Assembly (NCBI GenBank): GCA_030695025.1
Contig: JAUYTX010000070.1
Coordinates: forward strand, 1 to 48,234
Length of the DNA stretch: 48,234 bases
Origin: Bacteroidales bacterium
Lineage (GTDB): Bacteria; Bacteroidota; Bacteroidia; Bacteroidales; UBA932
Direction of reading: 5' to 3'
Shown piece after piece: positions 24,321 through 33,260 of the stretch (positions within the stretch are counted from its first letter, which is position 1; each line of letters starts with the position of its first letter). Both the position numbers and the translations under genes were made by a program. Below the pieces are notes generated by a model. The model did no database searches. It was not told the DNA's origin and saw only the letters and a program-made list of their open reading frames with translations.

Positions 24321-26096
24321 ATGGAAGTAAAAAGAACATTCGACCTTTTAGAAAAGCTTGTTAAGGAGTATCCAAAAGATGATATTCTAAGCAGAAGAGT
24401 CAACGGCAAATGGATTAAATACTCTTCTGACAGCTACTACAGACATTCGCATCTGCTCGCATACGCCTTTCTTGCGCTTGGACTCAAGAAAGATGACAAG
24501 GTTATTACCATAAGCAATAATAGGCCGGAATGGAACTTTATTGATATGGGGCTAAATTTGGCAAATTGCGTTCATGTCCCTGTCTACTCGACGCTTAGCA
24601 ACGATGACTATCTCTACATTCTTAACCACAGCGATGCAAAAGCAATATTCCTTGGTGGTGAAGCTGTTGTCAAAAAGATAACCCCATTAATCCCGCAGCT
24701 TGGCAGAGATATAATGGTCTTTTCCATAGACAAGAGTGAGGGGTTAAAGTCAATAGAGTCGCTTTATGAGTTAGGCAAAGACAAGGAGTCTGAATTTGAA
24801 GAGGCTGTAGAGGCGAACAAGAAAAATATTGACGAAAACGAGCTGGCAACAATTATTTATACCTCTGGTACTACCGGAACTCCAAAAGGGGTTATGTTGT
24901 CTCATAAAAATTTGGCATTTACCTTTATTGGATCTGCAAATCAGCAAATTAGAGACCACCGGCACAAAATGCTAAGCTTCCTGCCTCTATGTCATATTTA
25001 TGAGAGGAGCATGAACTACGACTATCAGTATATGGGCATAAGCACCTATTATGCCGAGAGTCTTTCAACAATTGCTTCTGATCTTGCAGACTGCCAGGCA
25101 GACGGTTTCTGCTCAGTACCAAGGGTTTTAGAGATGATGTTTAATAAACTTGAGGCAGCAGGAAAAGATTTGAAGGGTGTTAAGAAGTTAATTTACAAAT
25201 GGTGCTTCTCAATTGCCTGCAAATTTGATTATGAAAATCAGGGCTTCTTTTACGATCTTAAGTACAAAATTGCAGATAAACTTGTTTATAGTAAATGGAG
25301 GGCGAAACTTGGAGGTAAAGAGATGCTTATTGTTTCCGGCGGATCTTCTATTCAGGCCAAAATTATTCGTCTGTTTACAGCTGCAAAGCTTTATATATTC
25401 GAAGGTTACGGAATGACAGAAACCTCTCCTATCATTGCCGTTAACAACCCTCGTGAGATGATAATTAAGATTGGAACCGTTGGAAAGGCAATGGAGGGCA
25501 CAGAGATGATGATTGCCCCTGATGGAGAAATTCTTACACGCGGACCTCACATTATGTTGGGCTACTATAAAGATCCTGAATATACAAAAGAGATTATTGA
25601 CAGCGATGGTTGGCTACATACCGGAGATATTGGTGTTATGGTAGATACAATTTTCCTAAAGATTACTGACCGCAAAAAAGAGATATTCAAGCTCTCTGCC
25701 GGAAAATATGTCGCTCCACAGGTTATTGAAAACATGCTTAAAGAGTCTTCTTATATTGAAAACTGCATGGTAATAGGTGAAAATCAAAAGTTTGCTTCGG
25801 CAATTATCATTCCTGATTTCAATAGACTTCACTTCTGGGCTGCCAAGAACAAGATTCATTATGCAGATAATGCAGAATTAATACAGAATCCTGCAGTTAT
25901 TGCAAAGGTTAACAAGGAGATAGATGTCGTTAATAAAAAACTTGCTGCACACGAACAGATCAGAAGAGCAAAACTCGTTGCAGACGAATGGACACCAATC
26001 AACGATTTATTATCACAAACATTAAAGCTTAAGAGGCATAATATTAAAGCCAAATATCAGAATTTGATAAACGAAATTTTCAATACGGAAAGTTAG
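24321..26096 (+). CDS. Long-chain fatty acid-CoA ligase (AMP-forming)
   Basis: 591 residues of the ANL superfamily, closest to the FadD15-like long-chain acyl-CoA synthetases common in Bacteroidota. The ATP-binding loop is YTSGTTGTPKGVMLSHKN. The acyl-adenylate motif is EGYGMTETSPIIA, the hinge/ATP region is GWLHTGDIG with LKITDRKKEIFKLSAGKYV, and a catalytic Lys is expected in the small C-terminal domain (LKLKRHNIKAKY). It activates free fatty acids for phospholipid synthesis or beta-oxidation and is peripherally membrane-bound in known members. It lies in a threonine aldolase-acyl-CoA ligase-GNAT run with gaps of 18 and 2 bp. Chain-length preference is not readable. Confidence 0.94.
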   Translation: MEVKRTFDLLEKLVKEYPKDDILSRRVNGKWIKYSSDSYYRHSHLLAYAFLALGLKKDDKVITISNNRPEWNFIDMGLNLANCVHVPVYSTLSNDDYLYILNHSDAKAIFLGGEAVVKKITPLIPQLGRDIMVFSIDKSEGLKSIESLYELGKDKESEFEEAVEANKKNIDENELATIIYTSGTTGTPKGVMLSHKNLAFTFIGSANQQIRDHRHKMLSFLPLCHIYERSMNYDYQYMGISTYYAESLSTIASDLADCQADGFCSVPRVLEMMFNKLEAAGKDLKGVKKLIYKWCFSIACKFDYENQGFFYDLKYKIADKLVYSKWRAKLGGKEMLIVSGGSSIQAKIIRLFTAAKLYIFEGYGMTETSPIIAVNNPREMIIKIGTVGKAMEGTEMMIAPDGEILTRGPHIMLGYYKDPEYTKEIIDSDGWLHTGDIGVMVDTIFLKITDRKKEIFKLSAGKYVAPQVIENMLKESSYIENCMVIGENQKFASAIIIPDFNRLHFWAAKNKIHYADNAELIQNPAVIAKVNKEIDVVNKKLAAHEQIRRAKLVADEWTPINDLLSQTLKLKRHNIKAKYQNLINEIFNTES

Positions 26097-26098
26097 TT

Positions 26099-27031
26099 AT
26101 GAAAATTCATCTTGCCACAGCTGAAGATACTCACTCCATATCAAAAATATGGAGTGAGTGCTTTACTGATGATACCAATTACATCAATAATTATTTAGAA
26201 AACTGTTTTCCTCACACTAAAACCTTTCTGCTGACTCCCGAAAACGAAGTTAATGCAGTGGCTTCACTCTCTGTTCTGCCCTGCTATACAAACTATAATG
26301 GTAAAAATTATCAGGGGGGCTATATTTATGCGGTAGGAACACTGACGGAACATAGAGGGAAATCATACTCAAAATATCTGACCCAAGAGGCATTCCGATA
26401 TGCCCGTAACGAAAAACTCTCCTTTCTTGTTGTTAAACCTGCAACAGAATCCCTCTACGAATTATATTCTAAGCTCTCTTTTGATATTACACTTTACGAA
26501 AAAATAACAAAAATAAGTACGAATAGAAGTTATAACTTCACTCCGGAAGGATTGCTTATGTGTGATAAAATGCCTATAGTGAGATCATTTACCTTTTTTT
26601 GGGATATTGATTGTATCTATAATCTAAGAGAACGTTATCTCTCCAAAGAAAGCATCTTACATAGTAAGGAGATACTCTCATACGCAATAAAGGAAATCTC
26701 CTATAGAAAAGGATCTTTTGAATCTTTCTACTATTTAAGTCAGAAAGATGATCCTGTTTTCTACGTCTGCTATCCTTCTGAAAATAATGATTCATTAGTT
26801 TATGTAATAGATCATAATATAAACGATGGTAGCGTATTAGATGATTTTATCTATGAAAATACATCTACATTTCCAAACCTGAAATACTACCAATTTATAA
26901 ATCTTCCAAACATTGTTAGCAAGAGATGTCGTACAAAAAAAATAAAATCGGCTTTAGTAAAATCATTTGAAGAAGATCCCGGGTTTAACAAACACCTTAA
27001 AAAACTCAGGCTTTCTCTGCCCATGGAGTAA
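26099..27031 (+). CDS. GNAT-family N-acetyltransferase
   Basis: 310 residues. The N-terminal half is a GNAT domain: IHLATAEDTHSISKIWSECF (motif C), YIYAVGTLTEHRGKSYSKYL (motif A with the acetyl-CoA pyrophosphate loop in degenerate form, HRGKSYSK), and FLVVKPATESLYELYSKLSF (motif B). The C-terminal half (about 155-310) has no motif I recognise and resembles the second domain of two-domain GNATs of the Eis-like type. It starts two bases after the acyl-CoA ligase stop and ends at a terminator, so it closes the operon. A perfect 13-bp inverted repeat spans codons 11-21. The acceptor substrate is unknown. Confidence 0.85.
   Translation: MKIHLATAEDTHSISKIWSECFTDDTNYINNYLENCFPHTKTFLLTPENEVNAVASLSVLPCYTNYNGKNYQGGYIYAVGTLTEHRGKSYSKYLTQEAFRYARNEKLSFLVVKPATESLYELYSKLSFDITLYEKITKISTNRSYNFTPEGLLMCDKMPIVRSFTFFWDIDCIYNLRERYLSKESILHSKEILSYAIKEISYRKGSFESFYYLSQKDDPVFYVCYPSENNDSLVYVIDHNINDGSVLDDFIYENTSTFPNLKYYQFINLPNIVSKRCRTKKIKSALVKSFEEDPGFNKHLKKLRLSLPME
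26129..26159. repeat. Perfect 13-bp inverted repeat inside the GNAT gene start
   Basis: ACTCACTCCATAT (26129-26141), CAAAA, then its exact reverse complement (26147-26159). The hairpin lies at codons 11-21 of the GNAT gene, 30 bp after its ATG. No T run follows on either strand, so it is not a plain terminator. Confidence 0.85.
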
Positions 27032-27050
27032 GCTAAATCCTACAAAATAA

Positions 27051-27086
27051 AAAAGATGTTCCACGAGGAACATCTTTTATTTTTTT
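27051..27086. terminator. Bidirectional terminator with a parS-like core
   Basis: The arms 27051-27062 and 27067-27078 make a perfect 12-bp stem with loop ACGA, flanked by A-rich sequence on the left and T-rich sequence on the right, between the convergent GNAT and mnmG genes. It should stop GNAT transcription. The inner 16 bases, 27057-27072 (TGTTCCACGAGGAACA), differ from the ParB-site form TGTTCCACGTGGAACA at one position. Confidence 0.85.
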
Positions 27087-27176
27087 AACTTTCAACACGA
27101 TATGAGCATTATTGAATTTAATTGTTGCGCAATATCAACTTAGTTAATGATCTGTTAATTGCGAAAATTTTAAATA

Positions 27177-27228
27177 ATATTGTTTAGAAAGAGCAAAACA
27201 TTTAAATGCTTCTAAAAATAAACAATAT
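27177..27228 (-). terminator. Long hairpin downstream of mnmG
   Basis: ATATTGTTTA (27177-27186) and TAAACAATAT (27219-27228) pair perfectly. An inner AG(A)AGCA/TGCTTCT pairing extends the structure. It begins 24 bp after the mnmG stop. On the minus strand it is followed by TATTTAAAATTTT, a weak T tract, so it is a likely 3' end of the ybeY-mnmG transcript or a stabilising hairpin. Confidence 0.5.
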
Positions 27229-27251
27229 AGAGAACAATTAAAAAATTAGAT

Positions 27252-29201
27252 TTATCTACCAAAATAGACGAGCAATACAGAAATATCGGCCGGAGAGACT
27301 CCCGGAATGCGTGATGCCTGTGATATTGTTTTTGGTCTGTGTTTGGAAAGCTTTTGTCTGGATTCTGTCGAGATCGATTTTAGAGCATTGTAATCAAACT
27401 TATCCGGGATAGCAATCTCTTCCAGTTTTAAAATTTTATCTGCAATTCTCTTCTCTCTCTCAATGTATCCTTTGTACTTTATTCGTATCTCTACGGCCTC
27501 TAAAATCTCCTTAAGGACAATCTCAGTGGAAATATTGTCGTCTTTTGGCACTTCAGGCTGGTATGGAAGTGGCGTAACACTCTCAGGATGATAGAAATGA
27601 TCAAAAAATGTTTCGCGTGGAACATTTACTAAAAGAGGATCAATTGTGGCCTGTGGCCTGGTAAGAATGTCCGCAAGCTTCTTTTTGTGTGATATGGGTG
27701 CAGAATTTACAGATTCCAGATATGCGTTAACTTCATCCGGAGAGATTGAGGTGTTCTGCATATAATTTGTAAGACTTTCAACTGAGATATATTTTCTCAA
27801 CATTAGATCATGCCTTTCGGCAGTTGCCAATCCCGAATTGTATCCAATTTCTGTTAAGCGAAGGTCAGCGTTATCTTGCCTTAGCAATATTCTGTACTCT
27901 GCTCTTGATGTAAACATCCTATAAGGTTCATCCACCCCTTTGGTTACAAGATCGTCTATAAGTACTCCAATATAGGCTTGATCCCTTTTTAGAACAAGAG
28001 GTTCTTTGTTTTGAATTTTTAGGTGAGCATTTATTCCGGCCATTAAGCCTTGCGCCGCTGCCTCTTCGTAACCGGTGGTTCCATTTATCTGTCCGGCAAA
28101 ATATAAATTAGAAATGTTTTTTGTCTCCAATGTGTGATGAAGTTGAGTCGGCGGGAAATAATCATATTCTACCGCATAAGCAGGTCTGAAAATTACAATA
28201 TTCTCAAAACCGGGTATTGCTCTTAAAGCAGAATATTGAATCTCCAAAGGAAGAGAAGATGAGAATCCCTGTAGATAATACTCATTGGTATTCCATCCTT
28301 CGGGCTCAAGGAATAACTGGTGACTGGTTTTATCTGAGAACGTTCTTAGCTTGTCCTCTATACTTGGGCAATATCTGGGACCAATGCCGGAGATCTTGCC
28401 TGAGAATAGTGGTGAAAATTCGAAGCCCTCTTTGAGTATGTCGTGAACTGTTGAATTGGTATGAACCATATAACAGCACATTTGGTTTTTGTGAAACTGT
28501 ATAGGTGAGGGGATATTTAAAAATGAAAACTTTTCGGGATTTTGATCCCCCTCCTGAATTTGAATTTTTGTGAGATCAACAGATCTAGCATCTATTCTGG
28601 GTGGTGTGCCGGTTTTCATCCTATCTACAACAAATCCCATAGAAAAGAGCTGTTCAGAGAGATGCAAAGAGGGCATCTCCCCTATCCTTCCTCCAACAGC
28701 ACTATTCTGCCCGATAAAAAGTTTGCCATTTAGAAAGGTGCCTGCCGTTAGAATTGTTGCCTTCGATTTGAATGTCGCTCCCATTTCTGTTTTTACACCG
28801 ACAACATTTTCTCCATCGAAAATAAATTCATTTACGGTATCCTGCCATATATGTAAATTGGGAGTGTGCTCCAGAACATATCTCCAGTTCATTGAGAAAT
28901 GCTGTCTGTCACATTGAGCTCTTGGGCTCCACATAGCAGGGCCTTTAGATCTGTTTAGCATTCTGAACTGTATGGTTGATGCGTCAGTAACCAGCCCGGT
29001 ATAACCTCCGAGAGCATCTATTTCTCTGACTATTTGCCCTTTAGCTATGCCTCCGATAGCAGGATTACATGACATTTGGGCAATTTTACCCATATCCATA
29101 GTAAGCAGCAAAACTTTGGAGCCCATTTTAGCTGAAGCATACGCTGCCTCGCATCCCGCATGTCCTGCACCAATTACAATTATATCAAAATTATCTCTCA
29201 T
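27252..29201 (-). CDS. mnmG: tRNA uridine-5-carboxymethylaminomethyl modification enzyme MnmG (GidA)
   Basis: 649 residues. The FAD-binding start is [40 protein letters not shown] and [14 protein letters not shown] are MnmG signatures; later come [21 protein letters not shown], the [17 protein letters not shown] block, and a helical C-terminal tRNA-binding domain (SIGYNSGL.. to the end). With MnmE it installs the cmnm5 group at the wobble uridine of several tRNAs. The start overlaps the ybeY stop by four bases (ATGA). The gene contains a second parS-like 16-mer at 27609-27624. mnmE and rsmG are not adjacent. Confidence 0.97.
   Translation of the reverse strand: MRDNFDIIVIGAGHAGCEAAYASAKMGSKVLLLTMDMGKIAQMSCNPAIGGIAKGQIVREIDALGGYTGLVTDASTIQFRMLNRSKGPAMWSPRAQCDRQHFSMNWRYVLEHTPNLHIWQDTVNEFIFDGENVVGVKTEMGATFKSKATILTAGTFLNGKLFIGQNSAVGGRIGEMPSLHLSEQLFSMGFVVDRMKTGTPPRIDARSVDLTKIQIQEGDQNPEKFSFLNIPSPIQFHKNQMCCYMVHTNSTVHDILKEGFEFSPLFSGKISGIGPRYCPSIEDKLRTFSDKTSHQLFLEPEGWNTNEYYLQGFSSSLPLEIQYSALRAIPGFENIVIFRPAYAVEYDYFPPTQLHHTLETKNISNLYFAGQINGTTGYEEAAAQGLMAGINAHLKIQNKEPLVLKRDQAYIGVLIDDLVTKGVDEPYRMFTSRAEYRILLRQDNADLRLTEIGYNSGLATAERHDLMLRKYISVESLTNYMQNTSISPDEVNAYLESVNSAPISHKKKLADILTRPQATIDPLLVNVPRETFFDHFYHPESVTPLPYQPEVPKDDNISTEIVLKEILEAVEIRIKYKGYIEREKRIADKILKLEEIAIPDKFDYNALKSISTESRQKLSKHRPKTISQASRIPGVSPADISVLLVYFGR
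27609..27624 (-). other. parS-like 16-mer inside mnmG
   Basis: On the minus strand the bases read TGTTCCACGCGAAACA, one mismatch from the Bacillus-type ParB-binding consensus TGTTnCACGTGAAACA. A second parS-like site lies about 550 bp away at 27057-27072. No parA or parB gene is in the window, so the assignment is only by sequence. Confidence 0.4.
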
Positions 29202-29671
29202 TTAATTTTCATCTCCTCTCTTATCTTAAGAGCTTTCTCTTCAGCTTCTCTCATTATCGCTTTCTCTTTTGTGTTTTTATCTTTATAGCCCATTAGATGC
29301 AGAACTCCGTGAATTATTACTCTGTGAAGCTCGTTTTCGAAAGTCGTTTTGTACAAAACTGCATTTGCCTTAACAGTATCAATGCTAATTATAATATCAC
29401 CGTTTAAGTATTTACCTTCACAGTAATCGAAGGTTATAACATCTGTGTAGTAGTTATGTTTAAGATATTTGTTGTTAATATCAAGTATATAGTTATCACT
29501 GCAAAATATTATGTTAATATCCCCAACTGATGAGCTTGTCTTGCAGATTTGAGAATTACATGATATTGCTTCATTCGGTAAAAGATTATGAGCAACAGCT
29601 TTAATCCACGAATTGCATTCTCTTTTATCTTTAAAATTAAAAGTAGTGTCCTCTTTAAAATATTTAATCAT
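29198..29671 (-). CDS. ybeY: Endoribonuclease YbeY
   Basis: 157 residues. The zinc-binding core reads [13 protein letters not shown], giving the first two His of the H-x3-H-x5-H motif. The third position, His in Escherichia coli (GYDH), is replaced by a KDK sequence, which I believe is common in Bacteroidota. Other family features are [18 protein letters not shown] and [11 protein letters not shown], then [10 protein letters not shown]. YbeY takes part in 16S rRNA 3'-end maturation and ribosome quality control. Its stop overlaps the mnmG start (ATGA), so both are made from one transcript. Confidence 0.92.
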   Translation of the reverse strand: MIKYFKEDTTFNFKDKRECNSWIKAVAHNLLPNEAISCNSQICKTSSSVGDINIIFCSDNYILDINNKYLKHNYYTDVITFDYCEGKYLNGDIIISIDTVKANAVLYKTTFENELHRVIIHGVLHLMGYKDKNTKEKAIMREAEEKALKIREEMKIK

Positions 29672-29707
29672 TAAGGTAAACCCTTCTTAAAGAAAATTGT
29701 TTTAAAT

Positions 29708-30061
29708 TTATTGCTGTTTGTTGTTCTCTTCCAGAATGTCCCAGTATTCAATTGCTCTTCTGGTATGAGGTATAACAATTGACCCGCCTACGAGGTTTGC
29801 AACAGCAAATACCTCAAAGGCCTGTTCTCTGGTTACTCCAAGCTCATAACACTTTTCAATATGGTACTTGACACAATCATCGCATCGCAGTACAAGAGAC
29901 GAAACGAGTCCAAGCATCTCTTTTGTTTGTGTAGAGAGTGCTCCCTCTTCATAAGTTCTGGTATCAAGATTGAAAAATCTTTTGAAAAAAAGAGAGCCGG
30001 AATCAAGGATAACTTTATTCATTTTGGCACGATATGTGCGGAATTGGGCGATCGAATTCAT
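29708..30061 (-). CDS. AhpD-like carboxymuconolactone decarboxylase family protein
   Basis: 117 residues from the ATG at 30061 (the longer frame starts with TTG at 30079). The core LVLRCDDCVKYHIEKCYELG contains the AhpD-type C-x2-C and the following His. GVTREQAFEVFAVANLVGGS completes the CMD fold. Such small all-helical proteins form oligomers and act as thiol peroxidases or peroxiredoxin reductants, or as unrelated decarboxylases; the CxxC favours the thiol role. It lies 36 bp upstream of ybeY on the same strand and is divergent from mdh, whose start is 56 bp away. No peroxiredoxin gene is adjacent. Confidence 0.9.
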   Translation of the reverse strand: MNSIAQFRTYRAKMNKVILDSGSLFFKRFFNLDTRTYEEGALSTQTKEMLGLVSSLVLRCDDCVKYHIEKCYELGVTREQAFEVFAVANLVGGSIVIPHTRRAIEYWDILEENNKQQ

Positions 30062-30117
30062 GATTGATATTTTTTGCAAAACTACAAAATAAAAGTAAAC
30101 TAAAATTCTTTAGAATT

Positions 30118-31059
30118 ATGTCAAAAATAACGGTAATCGGAGCGGGAAATGTGGGTGCAACTTGCACTAATGCCATGGCCAATATGCAGTTTGCTTCTGA
30201 AATAGTACTGCTTGATATTAAAGAGGGGCTTGCAGAGGGGAAAGCTACAGATATGATGCAGACTGCCAAACTTTACAAGTATTACACTAAGGTTAAGGGA
30301 GTTACAATGGACTATGAGGCCACTGCCGATTCTGATGTAATTGTTATTACCTCCGGAATTCCTCGTAAACCCGGCATGACAAGAGAAGAACTTATTGAAA
30401 CAAATGCAAATATTGTCAGCAATGTAGTTGAAAACTCTCTGAAATACTCTCCGAACGCCGTTCTTGTGGTGATATCCAATCCAATGGATACAATGACCTA
30501 CCTCACTTTGAAAAAGACCGGCCTACCTAAAAACCGAATAATTGGTATGGGTGGAATTTTGGATAGCAGTCGCTTTACAGATTATTTGAGTATAGCACTT
30601 GATGTTCCTTCGAGTGATATTGATGGAATGGTGATTGGCGGCCATGGCGACACAACAATGATTCCGCTGGCTCGCTTCGCCAATTATAAAGGCATACCTA
30701 TAAACAAACTTCTATCAGCTGAAAAGCTTGGCAAAGTTATTGCAGACACTATGGTTGGAGGCGCAACTTTGACAAAAATGCTCGGAACATCTGCCTGGTA
30801 CGCTCCCGGGGCTGCCGGAGCCGTTCTGGTAAAAGCAATTATCCTTGACGAAAAGAAGCTATACCCATGTTGTGTATATCTTGACGGGGAATACGGACAG
30901 AAGGATATTTGCATTGGAGTACCGGTTACGGTTGGCAAAAACGGATGGGAAAAGATTGTTGAGTTTGATCTGACAGAGAGTGAATTTGAACTGTTTAGCA
31001 AAAGTTCTGATGCCGTCAGGTCTACAAATAAGGTTCTTAGCGATATGAATATTATTTGA
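30118..31059 (+). CDS. mdh: Malate dehydrogenase
   Basis: 313 residues from the ATG at 30118; the longer frame from 30064 adds an unlikely basic leader. It is of the lactate-dehydrogenase-like malate dehydrogenase type. VIGAGNVGATC binds NAD, and D33 in LLDIKEG selects NAD over NADP. The active-site loop has GIPRKPGMTREEL with substrate-binding arginines. SNPMDTMTY and the catalytic His in GGHGDTTMIPL follow. It interconverts malate and oxaloacetate. In anaerobic Bacteroidota it feeds fumarate reduction to succinate, which agrees with the frdA and frdB genes 5 kb downstream. tRNA-Ala follows after 39 bp. Confidence 0.96.
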   Translation: MSKITVIGAGNVGATCTNAMANMQFASEIVLLDIKEGLAEGKATDMMQTAKLYKYYTKVKGVTMDYEATADSDVIVITSGIPRKPGMTREELIETNANIVSNVVENSLKYSPNAVLVVISNPMDTMTYLTLKKTGLPKNRIIGMGGILDSSRFTDYLSIALDVPSSDIDGMVIGGHGDTTMIPLARFANYKGIPINKLLSAEKLGKVIADTMVGGATLTKMLGTSAWYAPGAAGAVLVKAIILDEKKLYPCCVYLDGEYGQKDICIGVPVTVGKNGWEKIVEFDLTESEFELFSKSSDAVRSTNKVLSDMNII

Positions 31060-31083
31060 ATTCAAAATATTTTCGCATCTTTG
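31055..31083 (+). promoter_or_regulatory. Possible tRNA-Ala promoter
   Basis: TTTG at 31055-31058 and CATCTTTG at 31076-31083 resemble the Bacteroidota promoter, but the spacing is 17 bp and the first base of the -7 element is C. It overlaps the end of mdh. Confidence 0.4.
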
Positions 31084-31098
31084 CACGGCGATTTTTAG

Positions 31099-31172
<74 letters not shown>

Positions 31173-31322
31173 CGAGTTTTTAACAATTTTTAATGAAAAC
31201 TATTACGCTAATAATGTAGCACTTATAATTATTTACACCAAGTTTATTAACAATTACTTTTGGTAAATAATTAATTGTTTTTAATTTTACAATCCAAATT
31301 TAATCTGAACAGTCATACAGTT

Positions 31323-32015
31323 ATGGAAGTAAAGAAAACACCTAAGGCAAATCTCGAGAGCAAGAAGTTGTTATTCAGAGAAATAGGTCTGATAATTACA
31401 TTGCTTATAGTTCTAGCAGGTTTTGAATATAAGACCTACGAGAAGAGTCTCTCTGAACTTGGTGGCAACAATGCAGCCCTGGTTGAAGATGAGATGATAC
31501 CAATTACCAATGAAACTCCGCCTCCACCACCGGAAATGCCAAAGATTCCAATTGTATCTGACGAAATTATTATTGTTGACGACGATATGAAGATCAAATC
31601 AGATCTAATTATCAGCACAGAGGACAACAAAAATCTTGGTGTTGAAATCAAAGAGTATGTTCAGGGTAGAAAAGAAGAGGTAGTTGAAGAGGAAGATATC
31701 CCATTTATGTTTGTAGAGGAGAAGCCTAAATTTCAGGGTGGCGACGAAAATAACTTTACAAAATGGGTAGCAGAAAGACTGGTTTACCCGGAAATTGCAA
31801 AGGAGAACGGCGTTCAAGGTCGTGTTTATCTTTCATTCCGTGTAAATACAGATGGTAGTGTGAGCGATGTGAAAGTTTTGAGGGGAGTAGACCCATCACT
31901 TGATAAAGAGGCAGTTCGTGTAGTTTCTATGTCACCTAAGTGGACTCCCGGAAGGCAGAGAAACAAGGCCGTAAGGGTTATTTATCAGTTTCCTGTGATT
32001 TTCCAGCTCAGGTAG
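31323..32015 (+). CDS. tonB: Energy transducer TonB
   Basis: 230 residues from the ATG at 31323. There is a basic cytoplasmic start, then one membrane anchor (LLFREIGLIITLLIVLAGF). A short proline stretch (ETPPPPPEMPKIP) and a long acidic spacer follow (about 60-130), then the TonB C-terminal domain: FQGGDENNFTKWVAERLVYP, NGVQGRVYLSFRVNTDGSVS and VSMSPKWTPGRQRNKAVRVI. It couples the ExbBD proton motor to outer-membrane receptors such as the one at 2511-5030. The proline-rich region is short and the spacer acidic, unlike Escherichia coli TonB, but this is usual for Bacteroidota paralogues. exbB and exbD are not adjacent. A terminator follows. Confidence 0.93.
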   Translation: MEVKKTPKANLESKKLLFREIGLIITLLIVLAGFEYKTYEKSLSELGGNNAALVEDEMIPITNETPPPPPEMPKIPIVSDEIIIVDDDMKIKSDLIISTEDNKNLGVEIKEYVQGRKEEVVEEEDIPFMFVEEKPKFQGGDENNFTKWVAERLVYPEIAKENGVQGRVYLSFRVNTDGSVSDVKVLRGVDPSLDKEAVRVVSMSPKWTPGRQRNKAVRVIYQFPVIFQLR

Positions 32016-32040
32016 AGTAATCACACAAACAATAAAACAT

Positions 32041-32071
32041 AAAGGCTGCCTCGAGAGAAGCAGTCTTTTTT
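32041..32071 (+). terminator. Terminator after tonB
   Basis: The arms 32041-32049 and 32060-32068 (AAAGGCTGC/GCAGTCTTT, one G.T pair) with a 10-base loop are followed by Ts to 32071. It ends ten bases before the hflX ATG. Confidence 0.8.
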
Positions 32072-32080
32072 ATATAATAG

Positions 32081-33244
32081 ATGGAAAAAACCGTACTTGT
32101 AGCTGTCTCCTCCAACAATGAGGACGAGAGTAAACTTAGAGAGTATTTGGACGAGCTTGAGTTTCTTGCCGAGACTGCAGGTGCCAAATCTCAAAAGTGG
32201 TTCATACAAAACCTCGACAAACCAAATCCCAAGACATATCTTGGAAGCGGTAAGCTTGAGGAAATTAAGCAGTACATCAACGAGAATGAGATTAAACTTG
32301 TAATTTTTGATGATGAGCTTACCCCTTCTCAGTTGAGAAATATTGAGAGGGAGCTTGAGTGCAGAATACTTGACAGAACAAATCTAATTCTTGATATTTT
32401 TGCTCACAGAGCCAAAACAGCATACGCTAAAACACAGGTTGAGCTTGCACAATATCAATATCTTCTGCCGAGATTGACCAGAATGTGGACCCACCTTGAA
32501 AGACAGAGGGGAGGAATAGGTATGAGAGGGCCGGGAGAGAGTCAGATTGAAACCGACCGAAGAATAATTCTGGAAAAAATAAGCCGTCTGAAAGAGCAAC
32601 TTAAAAAGATTGACAGACAGATGGCATCGCAGAGAGGTAACAGGGGAAGCCTTGTCAGAATCTCACTTGTGGGTTATACAAACGTTGGTAAAAGTACATT
32701 GATGAACCTTCTTGCCAAAAGCGAAGTGTTTGCCGAGAACAAGCTTTTTGCCACACTTGATACAACCGTCAGAAAGGTAGTTATCGAGAACGTTCCTTTT
32801 CTTTTAAGTGACACTGTAGGGTTCATCCGTAAATTGCCACATCAGCTTGTTGAGTCCTTTAAAAGCACACTTGATGAGGTAAGAGAGTCTGATATATTAT
32901 TGCACGTTGTAGATATTTCGCACCCAAATTTCCAGGAACATATTGCAGTTGTGGAGCAGACATTAATCGAAATTGGGGCTAAAGATAAGCCGGTATTGCT
33001 TGTTTTTAATAAAATTGATGCCTACAATTATGTGCCTCAGGATGAGTTCGATTTTGGGCACAAAAAGCCGGAAAACTACAGTCTTGACGAGCTAAAAAAC
33101 AGTTGGATGAATAAGGAGCATGCTCCGTGTATTTTTATATCTGCCAAAGAGAAGACCAATTTACCTAAATTGAGGAATGATCTTTACAAAATGGTTGCAG
33201 AAATTCACGCAGGAAGATTCCCTTTCAACAATTTCTTTTGGTAG
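32081..33244 (+). CDS. hflX: GTPase HflX
   Basis: 387 residues. The N-terminal HflX domain (about 25-190) includes DKPNPKTYLGSGKLEEIKQY and LILDIFAHRAKTAYAKTQVE, with RGGIGMRGPGESQIETDRR, and ends in a coiled coil (ISRLKEQLKKIDRQM). The G domain starts near residue 195: GYTNVGKSTLMNLL (G1), DTVGFIRKLPHQLVESF (G3), NKID (G4), SAKEKTNL (G5). HflX splits stalled or inactive 70S ribosomes under stress. The start is immediately downstream of the tonB terminator. It ends 16 bp before the convergent DmpA-like gene. Confidence 0.96.
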   Translation: MEKTVLVAVSSNNEDESKLREYLDELEFLAETAGAKSQKWFIQNLDKPNPKTYLGSGKLEEIKQYINENEIKLVIFDDELTPSQLRNIERELECRILDRTNLILDIFAHRAKTAYAKTQVELAQYQYLLPRLTRMWTHLERQRGGIGMRGPGESQIETDRRIILEKISRLKEQLKKIDRQMASQRGNRGSLVRISLVGYTNVGKSTLMNLLAKSEVFAENKLFATLDTTVRKVVIENVPFLLSDTVGFIRKLPHQLVESFKSTLDEVRESDILLHVVDISHPNFQEHIAVVEQTLIEIGAKDKPVLLVFNKIDAYNYVPQDEFDFGHKKPENYSLDELKNSWMNKEHAPCIFISAKEKTNLPKLRNDLYKMVAEIHAGRFPFNNFFW

Positions 33245-33260
33245 CAGGTTATTGCACTAC

